A DNA stretch of 64,000 bases from Arctic95D-9 sp035967665 (lineage in GTDB: Bacteria > Verrucomicrobiota > Verrucomicrobiia > Verrucomicrobiales > DEV007), in assembly GCA_035967665.1 (NCBI GenBank), contig JAYWLB010000101.1, positions 9,770 to 73,769 on the forward strand, given 5' to 3'. Shown here in pieces: positions 26,523 to 35,420 of the stretch; the stretch's first letter is position 1; every line of letters starts with the position of its first letter. Below the pieces are notes generated by a model that saw only the letters and a program-made list of their open reading frames with translations, was not told the origin of the DNA and did no database searches. Made by a program: the position numbers and the translations under genes.

Positions 26523-28820
26523 TTATTCAGCCTTCAACAACTGCACCGCATCGATCGCGACATTGCCGTCAGCGCCTTCGGTGAGAACCACGACGGAGCC
26601 CTTCTGACCTTTGGCGAGATCCTCTTTGTAAAGAGAGTGGAATCCGAATTTCAAGTCGCCCGCCTTCTGCTGATTTACGACCGTTTCCTCAACCACTTCG
26701 CCATCGATGATCACCTGAACTTTCGTTTTTGAAGAACGATTCTCGTGTGGCTGCCAAACCATTCTCACGTCCCAGTTTCCGGGACCGGGAATCTCAAAGT
26801 CGAACTGAGCTTTACCGCTCCGGCCGTATTGATACTGCGTTCCGATAAAGCCTTTGAGACCGGAACCGCCGGTCCAATTGCCCGTCAATTTCGCCTGATC
26901 ATCATCGATCACGATTCCGTCAACGCGGTTCAACCCGATTCCCCCGGCCATTTCCGCAGGAGTCAATTCCTCGAACTCGGGAAGGTTGGGATCCTTTTTG
27001 AATTCATCACCGAGAGTCTCGCGACGCATGTTGCCGGGGAGTTTCAACAACTCAATCAACTCAGGCAGGTAGCTTTCATAAACGTTGCGCGGAGTGGTGT
27101 TGTGCTCTTTCGCAACCGCAGCCGCTTTGCCGACGACAACACCCATCATGCCGCCGGTCTTCATGACGCGAACGGTTCCGAGGGCCTCGTGAGTCACGCT
27201 GACGTTACGTCCCGCCATAAACAGGTTTTCAATATTGCGGCTGTAGAAACAACGGTAAGGAACCGGATAGCCCACGTTGCGATCGACGGCACGATCGTGA
27301 TGCGCGTAGGAAATGAATGGATTGTCAGCATACTTTCCGATGTATTGCTCTTTCGGATAGTGAAGGTCAATCGACCAGGTCGTGAGAACACAGGCGTCGT
27401 CGAACTCGCGACCGGAAGTGATGTCTTCCGCAGTTAAAACCACGTCACCCAACAGCTGGAGGGTCTCCCGAGTGCCGCCAATGTAGGCCATCCATTCGAG
27501 CGATGCATTCTTGTGATTGGCACCGGTGAGATCGTAACGCCCATAGGCATCTCCGTTTTTGATCGCGTTCCATGCACCGAAATTGGCGCGAAGGTTCCAG
27601 TCACGAATCAGCTCAAGATCATCGAGCGGGTGCTTGTCGTATCCACTTTCCCAGAACCACTCGGCGTGGCCTTTTCGGGGATAGGGAAATCCTTTCTCGT
27701 CGAGATCGAGGGCCCATGGCGTTTCAGGAAAACTCGTCGTTTCCCCCTGATCGTGCCAGGTCCACATGTTGCTCATTCCCATGCGACCGCCGTCGATCAT
27801 GGTGTTGTCGGCACCGGCTTTGATTCCGATGTAGCCGTGTCCTGTCGAGTCGCAAAAATAGGGTGCTTTGAACTCGCGAATCATGCCGGAGCTCGTCTCA
27901 AGCGCGAGCACTGACTTGATTTTGTTTCCGTCCATGACGACATCAAACGCGTGATGCCCGAGAAAGAGCGAGAGATTCTCCTCAGCTCGGACAATCTCGT
28001 CTTTATGAGCGTCACCATACTCTTCGTAGGTGCCCGGAGAGGCTTTGGCGTGATCTTCGAGTTCACGAATGATGTCTCCAACCGGATACAGTCCACCGGG
28101 AGTGTTTCCTTTTGCCCACACCCGGATTTCGGAACTGCCATTGCCACCGAGCACTTCGCGGTTCTGAATCAAAGCCGTTTTGATTCCCATGCGTGCAGCG
28201 GAAACCGCTCCGCACATTCCGGCGTATCCACCACCGATGAAGACGACGTCATACTCGCCGGCGTCTTCCGGTTCCTCCGGCAGCCCGAGAGCGGTGCGGC
28301 GCCATGCGGGAAGAATTTCGCTCGTATTATCAGGAGCCTCATCGCCCTGCGAAAGAACGATCGCGTCGCAACGCCCGTTGAAACCGGTGAGGTCTTTGAG
28401 GCGGATCTCCGTTTCACCGGCAGCGAGTTCGATTTCACCACCATCCTGCCAATGCCACTCAGCACCTTCAGTTCCGAACTCGGTCTCGAGGGTCTTGCCG
28501 CCGATCGCAATTTGAAAACGACCCGGCGTTCCCGGGGCTTCCCAATGCGCAACCCAGTCCTTGGTTCGCGCCCAAACGCGATACTTTCCGGCTTCGGCCA
28601 CTTTCACTGTCGTGACCGCATCATCGACCGGTTTTCCCAGACCGTGCGCCATGAGGTAGGGGGAACCCATGATTTCAATGAACTGGGTATCCAGCTTCCA
28701 GCCTCCGTGGGTTTCAAAAGCTTCCGCTTCAATGAGAATAGGGTCCGCGGCCGTGACGGATCCACCAACAATGGCAGTCGCGGCAGCAAGACAGGACAAT
28801 AGGGCTTTATTCAGTGTCAT
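26523..28820 (-). CDS. exported FAD-dependent oxidoreductase with flanking carbohydrate-binding-like domains
   Basis: A 765-residue protein with signal peptide (ALLSCLAAATAIVGGSVTA). Residues 25-160 form a beta-sandwich resembling a carbohydrate-binding module (LIEAEAFETHGGWKLD). The FAD domain starts DVVFIGGGYAGMCGAVSAAR, a GxGxxG dinucleotide site, with LGGNGSSEIRVW and FMAGRNVSVTHEALGTVR typical of the PF12831-like FAD group. A second sandwich near residues 635-760 closes the protein. It probably oxidises a polysaccharide-derived sugar outside the cytoplasm. Its start overlaps the FecR stop by 14 bp. Confidence 0.87.
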   Translation of the reverse strand: MTLNKALLSCLAAATAIVGGSVTAADPILIEAEAFETHGGWKLDTQFIEIMGSPYLMAHGLGKPVDDAVTTVKVAEAGKYRVWARTKDWVAHWEAPGTPGRFQIAIGGKTLETEFGTEGAEWHWQDGGEIELAAGETEIRLKDLTGFNGRCDAIVLSQGDEAPDNTSEILPAWRRTALGLPEEPEDAGEYDVVFIGGGYAGMCGAVSAARMGIKTALIQNREVLGGNGSSEIRVWAKGNTPGGLYPVGDIIRELEDHAKASPGTYEEYGDAHKDEIVRAEENLSLFLGHHAFDVVMDGNKIKSVLALETSSGMIREFKAPYFCDSTGHGYIGIKAGADNTMIDGGRMGMSNMWTWHDQGETTSFPETPWALDLDEKGFPYPRKGHAEWFWESGYDKHPLDDLELIRDWNLRANFGAWNAIKNGDAYGRYDLTGANHKNASLEWMAYIGGTRETLQLLGDVVLTAEDITSGREFDDACVLTTWSIDLHYPKEQYIGKYADNPFISYAHHDRAVDRNVGYPVPYRCFYSRNIENLFMAGRNVSVTHEALGTVRVMKTGGMMGVVVGKAAAVAKEHNTTPRNVYESYLPELIELLKLPGNMRRETLGDEFKKDPNLPEFEELTPAEMAGGIGLNRVDGIVIDDDQAKLTGNWTGGSGLKGFIGTQYQYGRSGKAQFDFEIPGPGNWDVRMVWQPHENRSSKTKVQVIIDGEVVEETVVNQQKAGDLKFGFHSLYKEDLAKGQKGSVVVLTEGADGNVAIDAVQLLKAE

Positions 28821-30162
28821 GATCTGGTTTGGGTTTTTGATAAAATTCTAATACGGGTCCCGACGATGCGGGGTGTGAGTCACTTGCGAAAGTATGAACC
28901 AACCCTCCGCGCTCGAGTTCGAGCGTTTCGCGGATGAGAAGAAAGCTGACTTTTCCATTCGGATTCGCTTTCAAAAACGCCAATAACTCGGGTGTCTCAA
29001 TTCCGAAGGTTCCGCGCTTCTGACTGCGCGGGATTTCAAAAGTCCCGAGCAGTTCGCACTCTTCAGGTTTCGCCACCGTTTTCCATTGGGGAAGAGAGCC
29101 GTCGACCGGGATGGCATCCCCTGCTTTCCCGTATATCTGAAATCGATTCACGACCGGCAAATGCGCGGCGTAACCGATTCCGGTGGGCACAAGGTTCAGG
29201 AGAATTCCCGCTGAGGCATACCTGCCAGGATTGAATCCGGTAAGGTCAAAAGTAAAGAGTGAGCGCCGGTCAAACGCGTCATTGGGGAGCGACTTTTTCG
29301 CCATCAGAAAATCAGAATGAAGATACTCGACCTCGTCATTACCCACGACAGAGAAGGCACCCGGCAAAGCATCAATCCTCACTCTCCCTTTCGTCGACTC
29401 CAGCGTCTTTTCCGGAAGCGGTCCGTCAATTTTCACCATTCCGGATCCGGTTACGGTGGATGATTGACGTCCTGACAAACGCACTTCTTCCCCCGTAACG
29501 GGATGATGAACCGAAATTTCCCCTTCGAGGACTTCGAACGCGGAATGACTCTCCTTTTCATCCACCGACACAGCGAACCGGGTTCCGTGATCGACCGCAT
29601 AACTGTCGGGCGTTTCCATGATGAAACCGATGGCCTCATCAGGCACGTCAATCACCGCTGCCCCGGCGAGCAGCTTCCCGCGCATCGGCGTTTCAAGAAC
29701 AAGATTGGCGGGCGCCTCGAGGACCACTTCCGCTCCGGAACGAAACCGTATCGTAGCCATTCCCGAAGTAAGATTCAAATACCCTGCTGTGAGCTCCGAT
29801 CCCGGCGCAGTCGGCAACGAGCTTTCCCACGAAGCATCCTCACTCGAAACGAGAGTGGCGACCACTTCCGGCTTCGATGACAGCGTCCACAATAACGCGC
29901 CAAAAAAGGCGACGACCCCGGCAGCTATCGCAAGCAGTGAAGCGGGGCTTAAAAATGACACCGGAACCGCTACCGCCTTTTCCGCCCTCTCATCGGAAGC
30001 TCTCTCCAACGCTATTTCGCGCAAGCCGGCATCCGTCCCCGCTTCGAAAATCAATTTCCGTCGCAAAGCGGGATCTTTGGCAAGCAGCCCGTCAAGCGTC
30101 GCGACTTCTTCCGCAGTTGCCTCCCCGATCAGGTAGCGGTGAATCAGTTGATCAGATTCCAT
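28807..30162 (-). CDS. FecR-like anti-sigma/transducer protein
   Basis: About 451 residues. A short N-terminal cytoplasmic region (IHRYLIGEATAEEVATLDGLL) resembles anti-sigma domains. One transmembrane helix (SLLAIAAGVVAFFGALLWTL) follows near residue 80, then a periplasmic FecR domain (TAGYLNLTSGMATIRFRSGA, VDHGTRFAVSV, FEVLEGEISVHHP). A C-terminal beta-rich domain with LFTFDLTGFNPGRYASAG resembles DNRLRE/CBM-type modules. The start is ATG at 30162; it overlaps the sigma factor stop by 11 bp. It probably senses an external cue and controls the adjacent ECF factor. Confidence 0.85.
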   Translation of the reverse strand: MESDQLIHRYLIGEATAEEVATLDGLLAKDPALRRKLIFEAGTDAGLREIALERASDERAEKAVAVPVSFLSPASLLAIAAGVVAFFGALLWTLSSKPEVVATLVSSEDASWESSLPTAPGSELTAGYLNLTSGMATIRFRSGAEVVLEAPANLVLETPMRGKLLAGAAVIDVPDEAIGFIMETPDSYAVDHGTRFAVSVDEKESHSAFEVLEGEISVHHPVTGEEVRLSGRQSSTVTGSGMVKIDGPLPEKTLESTKGRVRIDALPGAFSVVGNDEVEYLHSDFLMAKKSLPNDAFDRRSLFTFDLTGFNPGRYASAGILLNLVPTGIGYAAHLPVVNRFQIYGKAGDAIPVDGSLPQWKTVAKPEECELLGTFEIPRSQKRGTFGIETPELLAFLKANPNGKVSFLLIRETLELERGGLVHTFASDSHPASSGPVLEFYQKPKPDHDTE

Positions 30163-30709
30163 TGGCAAGGCCCTCCTTCCCGATGGATTCGTGCACGCAT
30201 CCGCTGAGTTTTTCCCGGAGACGACCGAGCAACTTGTAGAGAGCGTTCGCTGACTTGCCGCTTTCGATGGCGAGATTTTTCACTCTTCCCTCTCCGGAAT
30301 ACGGGGCGAGAAGCAATTCCTGATGTGGCTTACTGAACTTAGCGAGGCAGACACGCAACGCCCGCATCGCCTGTGCGTGATCGTCGGCATCCATTTCAGC
30401 CGCTTCATCCGCGAGCAATTCGAGAACGCCCTCGCTGAATACATGACGGTCGCGACCCAAATCGCGAATCGCGGAAAGGCACTTAAACCGGACCACCACT
30501 TTCGCCCAGGGCAGAAAACCCGACTCGCTCTCGAGCTGTCCGAATTTCTCCCACAGCGTGAGACTCGCCTCCTGGATCACCTCGTCGACAAGGTTCCAGT
30601 CAGGGAGAAGCGACCGCGAAAAAGCCCGCAGCGCAGGCTCGTGCTTCATGAGAAGACGCATAAAGTCGCCTTCACTGAGCTGATTTCGGGGCTGTCCAGA
30701 GTCCTCCAT
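30152..30709 (-). CDS. ECF-type RNA polymerase sigma factor
   Basis: A 185-residue sigma-70 family factor with only the region 2 and region 4 parts: SLLPDWNLVDEVIQEASLTLW matches region 2, and LLLAPYSGEGRVKNLAIES followed by ANALYKLLGRLREKLSGCV matches the region 4 helix-turn-helix. Length and the FecR partner fit ECF factors common in Planctomycetes and Verrucomicrobia. First gene of the operon sigma-FecR-oxidoreductase-sulfatase, so it probably drives expression of the last two. Confidence 0.9.
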   Translation of the reverse strand: MEDSGQPRNQLSEGDFMRLLMKHEPALRAFSRSLLPDWNLVDEVIQEASLTLWEKFGQLESESGFLPWAKVVVRFKCLSAIRDLGRDRHVFSEGVLELLADEAAEMDADDHAQAMRALRVCLAKFSKPHQELLLAPYSGEGRVKNLAIESGKSANALYKLLGRLREKLSGCVHESIGKEGLANGI

Positions 30710-30787
30710 TCACCTACCTATTCCGGTTCAGAAGACCACCTGCCGACTTTTCCGCCAGTTTTTTCCTTTTTCTAAAAAAGGCGGAAA

Positions 30788-31843
30788 TCACTTCTTCTTT
30801 TTCTTCGGCTTCGGGGGCGCAACGTCGTTGTTCGCCGGAACGGGGCTTTCAAATCCGTTGTAGGCCTCCGGCTTCACTCCCTGGGCGTAACCGCCGCCGC
30901 GAAAGGTGTTGGGCTTATAAGGTCCCACGAAATCAATTGCTGAATCAGCGGTGATTTGATCTTCCAATCCAAGCATCCAGTAGGTCGCGTTCACGAGCAT
31001 GCGGCGATACCCGTCATTGAGGAGATCTTCGGATGCCCCGTAAAGCGAGGTAAAAACACGGCCTTTCGCACCGTTCTCCCCACTGTATTCCCGGGTCCAT
31101 TCGGAAGCCATTGGCGGCTTCTCCGCGTCGGGTTCGCCATCGACTTCCATGCTCATGAGAGGCTGCGCCATCGTCAGGATATTCCAGTCGTCGGCCGGTT
31201 CGGCGTTGTAGCCGCCCGCCTGGACATGAATGTCTTTCACCCCTGTCAGAATCGGGTGCTCCGCTTTCTCCGGAATGATTGAGATTCGCGTACTTTGCTT
31301 GTGATTCTGTCCGTAATGCCCCACCCAGGTCTGTCCGAGCACCTGATGCCCGAAGCCGAGTTCGTAACCTTCCACCTTTGACTGGAAATCATACTTCGCG
31401 AAATCGCTCTCCTGATTCCCATACTTGAAGCCATGAGTTGAGGTCCGCAGGCCCATGACCGGTCCACCGCGCTTCAAGTAGGCATCGATGTGCTGCATCT
31501 GCTCATCCGGGAGCGCCTGGAAACGGGTAAAGATAATCATCCCGTCAGCGGTATCGAGCGCTTCGAGACCGGGAATATTCGACTCACCCGCTTTGATTTC
31601 ACCATTTTCATCCAATCCGAAAAGAACCGTGCAATCGAAGCCATGGTGCTTCGTGAGGATGCGGGCGAGGGCCGGCAAAGTTTCCTCGCTACGGTATTCG
31701 TGATCACTGGCAATGAGAACGAGATGCTTTCCCTTAGCGTCAGCCCCGGCCGCTTTGTATTTCACCGGATTCGCAAAAACCGACGTTGCCGCCCCGATAA
31801 GGATCGAAAAGAGAATGAGAACACTGAGATGCGCTTTTTTCAT
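30788..31843 (-). CDS. ThuA-domain exported protein
   Basis: A 351-residue protein with signal peptide (LSVLILFSILIGAATSVFA) and a ThuA-like glutamine-amidotransferase fold: KHLVLIASDHEYRSEETLP, ADGMIIFTRFQALPDEQM, KRGGPVMGLRTSTHGF and WMLGLEDQI. ThuA proteins take part in 3-keto-trehalose/3-keto-disaccharide metabolism in rhizobia. The C-terminus ends in a lysine run. It lies about 80 bp downstream of the sigma gene's 5' end on the same strand, so it is upstream of and separate from the sigma operon. Confidence 0.87.
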   Translation of the reverse strand: MKKAHLSVLILFSILIGAATSVFANPVKYKAAGADAKGKHLVLIASDHEYRSEETLPALARILTKHHGFDCTVLFGLDENGEIKAGESNIPGLEALDTADGMIIFTRFQALPDEQMQHIDAYLKRGGPVMGLRTSTHGFKYGNQESDFAKYDFQSKVEGYELGFGHQVLGQTWVGHYGQNHKQSTRISIIPEKAEHPILTGVKDIHVQAGGYNAEPADDWNILTMAQPLMSMEVDGEPDAEKPPMASEWTREYSGENGAKGRVFTSLYGASEDLLNDGYRRMLVNATYWMLGLEDQITADSAIDFVGPYKPNTFRGGGYAQGVKPEAYNGFESPVPANNDVAPPKPKKKKK

Positions 31844-31881
31844 ATCCTGAAAATCTCTCAGAGAATCGCTGTGAGGTAAAG

Positions 31882-32592
31882 CTAAGCTTCCCCCTGAAAA
31901 CGGGATTCGTCTTTCGAAAGCATGCTGACGAGGAGCACGAAGAAACAGAGCACGAGGTTAAAAAGCGGAATCTGCAAGCCAAGCGGCAGCGAATAAACGA
32001 TTGCCGCAGCGGGGATCCAGACGATCCAGATGGAAAGCAGAACACCGGGAATATCCATCACGAAAAATTCCCGATCCAGCTTCGGACGGAGTCGTCTCCA
32101 GGAAAAACCCGCGTTCTTCCATCCATAGCAAATTGCAGTGAGAGGTGCAGACCAGAGAGGACAATAGACGAACTGATCGGCAGAGACCTTCAGCACAATC
32201 GTCTTCCAGTCGGTTCCCTCACCGAAGAGCCAGGCCTGGAGGCGATAGAGCGCGTCCACCTCAATCCCCCTGAGAGACCAGTAGATGATGAAAAACACAC
32301 CCCACGAGAAAACTTTCCCGGGAGGAACCTTCCCTTTCCAACGAAGGTAGGCGAAGGGGATAATCCCTCCGAAAACGGCCGTCGAAATCCCCGAATACAA
32401 GAAACCGTATCGCTCTTTCTTCGCGATGACCCACTCAAACGAATCGCGAGCCGCCGGCACAAAGTAGTACACGAGAACGACCGCTAATCCTGCTCCCCAG
32501 AGAAAAAAACCGGGAATCAAATTCGCCCGCACGCCTTCGAGGCTGGTCCGGGACAAGCGACTGAGATAGGGAGTTTTGAGAGAGGCCGACAT
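31882..32592 (-). CDS. Mpv17/PMP22-like integral membrane protein
   Basis: A roughly 236-residue polytopic protein with helices near residues 25-45, 65-85, 95-115, 140-160 and 180-230. The late segment DQFVYCPLWSAPLTAIC, then WIVWIPAAAIVYSLPLGLQI and PLFNLVLCFFVLLVSML recalls the Mpv17/PMP22 signature (W-P-x-N-x-P-x-x-L-Q). Function in bacteria is unknown. ATG at 32592 follows an in-frame GTG. It lies 38 bp upstream of ThuA on the same strand, so they may share a transcript. Family assignment is by eye. Confidence 0.6.
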   Translation of the reverse strand: MSASLKTPYLSRLSRTSLEGVRANLIPGFFLWGAGLAVVLVYYFVPAARDSFEWVIAKKERYGFLYSGISTAVFGGIIPFAYLRWKGKVPPGKVFSWGVFFIIYWSLRGIEVDALYRLQAWLFGEGTDWKTIVLKVSADQFVYCPLWSAPLTAICYGWKNAGFSWRRLRPKLDREFFVMDIPGVLLSIWIVWIPAAAIVYSLPLGLQIPLFNLVLCFFVLLVSMLSKDESRFQGEA

Positions 32593-32830
32593 CACAAAAA
32601 AGAGAGAACCTCAACCACCGGACTGGCGGTCCGCACCGCGAATGCAGCAGGAAATGAAGGCCATGCGATAAAAGGTCCCACCAAAGCCGCTTTGTCTATC
32701 ATGATTTTACCCCCGTATCAGAATGAGCTAATCTCCAACCGCCCCCGTCCCGGCACTCCACAAAGACGCTCATTGCTCATTTCAATGTCGCATTTTCTGT
32801 GAGAATAGGATTAACTTTCCCCAGAAATTC

Positions 32831-34402
32831 ATGAAATCCCCCAGAGCCCTCATTCCCTTATTTGCCCTCCTTTTTGCATCCTTCAGCGCGGACGCCACAA
32901 CAGATCCGCGAGGTTCCAAGCCCAACATCGTCTTTATTCTCTCTGATGACATGGGATGGGCCCAGCCGGGATTCAACGGAGGCAAAGCATCACTGACACC
33001 GAATATGGATGAGCTCGCCGCTGAGGGAATGCGGCTCAACGACTACTACACCCACAGCGTCTGTGCGCCGACCCGGGCCGCCTTCCTGACTGGTCGCTAC
33101 GCATTTCGCACCTGGGGCGACTGGCGTTCAGAGGATTTCGGAAAGCCAAGCTACCTCGCCAAACTCGGACTGAAACTCCCCCACACTGCATCCGGCGAGG
33201 AAACCCGCACGATTCACGGGATAGATACCGAAGAAAGAACCGTCGCGGAAGCATTGCAGGAGGAAGGCTATTTCACCTCCATCATTGGAAAATGGCACCT
33301 CGGTGAATGGCTCCCCGAGCACCTCCCGATGGGACAGGGATTCGAGCACCAATACGGCCACTACGCCTGGGGGATCGACTACTACAACAAAACGATCGTC
33401 CACAATGCACCCGCCCGCTTCGCCGTCTACGACTGGCATCGCAATCAGAAGCCGCTTCAAGAGGAAGGCTACGCAACGGATCTCATCGCCGCCGAAACCG
33501 AGCGGATCATTAAAGGGCGGAAAGACGACGACCGCCCCTTTTTCATCTATGTCGCCTTCAACGCCGTCCATGGACCGCTCAACCCGCCCCCGGGATTTGA
33601 CGGCGATGCCGACGACCCGCTCGCAATTCGCGATGCGATGTTAAAAAGCCTCGACGGTGCCCTCGGTCGCATCAAGAAAGCAGTCGACGACAACGGATTC
33701 AAAGAAGACACCCTCTTCGTTTTTTCCAATGACAACGGTCCTGTTCTCGAAGAGATGAGCGCACCCTATCGAGGCACGAAAAACACCACTTACGAAGGAG
33801 GCGTCCGTCAGCCCGCAATCGTTCGATGGCCCGGCCACGTCAATCCCGGGACGACGAAAGACGGGCTCATGTTCATCGCTGACTTTTTCCCCACCTTCAT
33901 CTCACTGGCAGGAGGAAGCCATGAACAGGAGCGCCCCGTCGACGGTCTCGACATGACCGCGATGCTCTTCGAAGGCGCAGACAGCCCGCGAAAAGAGATC
34001 ATTTACGATGTTTCCGGCAGTGTCAGGCTCCCCACGATTCGCCGTGGCGATTTCAAACTCATGGGCGACGTGCTTTACAACATCGTCGATGATCCCGGTG
34101 AACAAACCGACATCGCCGCCGACCATCCGATGCTGGTAAAAGAGCTCGCGGCGAGGCTCAAAAAAGCCGGAGATGAGCGCCCTCCCCTCGGCGACAAGCC
34201 CCTGATTATGGATCCGCCGCTTCCCTACGTCTACGGACTTGAAGAGCAGGCCGAAACGCCTCAATGGTTGATCGACGCCGTCAACGAAGTCCGCAAAACA
34301 CAGCCAACCGAGTGGGCACCCGGAGAAACGCCATGGCCGAAAGCACCGCAGGGCGCCGACGCCAGTAAGATGGACGGGCTCAAAGACGAGGCGGCGAAGT
34401 AG
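32831..34402 (+). CDS. exported type I sulfatase
   Basis: A 523-residue sulfatase with signal peptide (LIPLFALLFASFSADA), FILSDDMGWAQPGFNG metal site, formylglycine signature SVCAPTRAAFLTG with Cys near residue 78, IIGKWHLGEW and FSNDNGPV. A long C-terminal tail after KELAARLKKAGDERP carries DPPLPYVYGLEEQAETP, probably a subsite-forming extension. It is monocistronic, diverging from the Mpv17-like gene across about 240 bp. Confidence 0.93.
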   Translation: MKSPRALIPLFALLFASFSADATTDPRGSKPNIVFILSDDMGWAQPGFNGGKASLTPNMDELAAEGMRLNDYYTHSVCAPTRAAFLTGRYAFRTWGDWRSEDFGKPSYLAKLGLKLPHTASGEETRTIHGIDTEERTVAEALQEEGYFTSIIGKWHLGEWLPEHLPMGQGFEHQYGHYAWGIDYYNKTIVHNAPARFAVYDWHRNQKPLQEEGYATDLIAAETERIIKGRKDDDRPFFIYVAFNAVHGPLNPPPGFDGDADDPLAIRDAMLKSLDGALGRIKKAVDDNGFKEDTLFVFSNDNGPVLEEMSAPYRGTKNTTYEGGVRQPAIVRWPGHVNPGTTKDGLMFIADFFPTFISLAGGSHEQERPVDGLDMTAMLFEGADSPRKEIIYDVSGSVRLPTIRRGDFKLMGDVLYNIVDDPGEQTDIAADHPMLVKELAARLKKAGDERPPLGDKPLIMDPPLPYVYGLEEQAETPQWLIDAVNEVRKTQPTEWAPGETPWPKAPQGADASKMDGLKDEAAK

Positions 34403-34596
34403 CGGGTTCGATTTAAAACCTTAGTCGTCGGGAAGGTGGGGCGAGGCGTCCCCGTCGAGCCGTCGCATGCCTCGTTCATAAGCGAATCTACATCCCATCC
34501 CCGCTCATCAGCATTTCCCTATCCGACAGGCTAACAACGGATCAGCGGAACGCTTCTCCCTACCATAAGCAGAAACGTCCGTAAGACCGTCGCCCC

Positions 34597-35382
34597 CTAC
34601 TTAAAAATCCGCTCGAAGAATGCTTTCATTGCCGCCCACGATTCGGCGTCGGCTTTCGCGTTGTATGCCGCACCCTTCGAGGGATCATTGCCGGCAAATT
34701 CCTGGGTGAAAGCATGCACCGCATCCGGGTAGGCCGTGAAGGTGTAGGGAACATTTGCAGCCAGCATCTCCCTGTGAAAGTCAGCAACTTCTTCAGCTGG
34801 CACGACGGGGTCAACCGCTCCGTGCAAGACCAGCACTTCGCAGGAAATGTTCTTCGCATCCTCCGGTGCAGGCGTGCTGAGGTTCCCGTGAAAACTGACA
34901 ACTCCGTCAATCGCCGCCCCGCTCCTCGCGAGTTCGAGAACGCCGGTCCCGCCGAAACAGTACCCGATCGCAGCGATGTTATCGGAATCCGTCTGCGGGA
35001 GCCCTTTCAAAATATTCAAACCGTCTCTGAGTCGGGTCCGGTAGAGTGCGCGATCCCCTTTATACTTGCCCGCCATTTTCGCCGACTCCGGCGGCTTGGG
35101 CCGGATCCCTTTTCCGTAAATATCGAGAGCAAAAACATTGTAGCCAAGTTCAGCGAGCATCTCAGCACGCATCTTTTCGTAGTCGGTCAGGCCTGTCCAT
35201 TGATGTGAAATCAAAATAGAGGGGCGCGCTCCCTCAACACTGTCATCATAGGCATGCCAGCCCTCGCAAGTCGCACCTGCCGATTCATACTCGATGGCTT
35301 TCGCGACGATCCCGGCCCTGAGTAGACCACCGGGTAAAAAGCAGAGAGCACCGACCAGAGCAGGATAGAGGAATCTTTTCAT
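34597..35382 (-). CDS. exported dienelactone hydrolase family protein
   Basis: A 261-residue alpha/beta hydrolase with signal peptide (LYPALVGALCFLPGGLLRAG). The nucleophile elbow is AIGYCFGGTGVLEL, with a cysteine as in dienelactone hydrolases, and the acid and histidine are in VLHGAVDPVVP and YPDAVHAFTQEF. The family hydrolyses lactones or esters. The preceding 190 bp (34403-34596) hold no gene, only a weak GC-rich hairpin. Confidence 0.88.
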   Translation of the reverse strand: MKRFLYPALVGALCFLPGGLLRAGIVAKAIEYESAGATCEGWHAYDDSVEGARPSILISHQWTGLTDYEKMRAEMLAELGYNVFALDIYGKGIRPKPPESAKMAGKYKGDRALYRTRLRDGLNILKGLPQTDSDNIAAIGYCFGGTGVLELARSGAAIDGVVSFHGNLSTPAPEDAKNISCEVLVLHGAVDPVVPAEEVADFHREMLAANVPYTFTAYPDAVHAFTQEFAGNDPSKGAAYNAKADAESWAAMKAFFERIFK

Positions 35383-35420
35383 AATCTAAGTTACGCCTCT
35401 AATATCGTAAGCGGGAAAAC

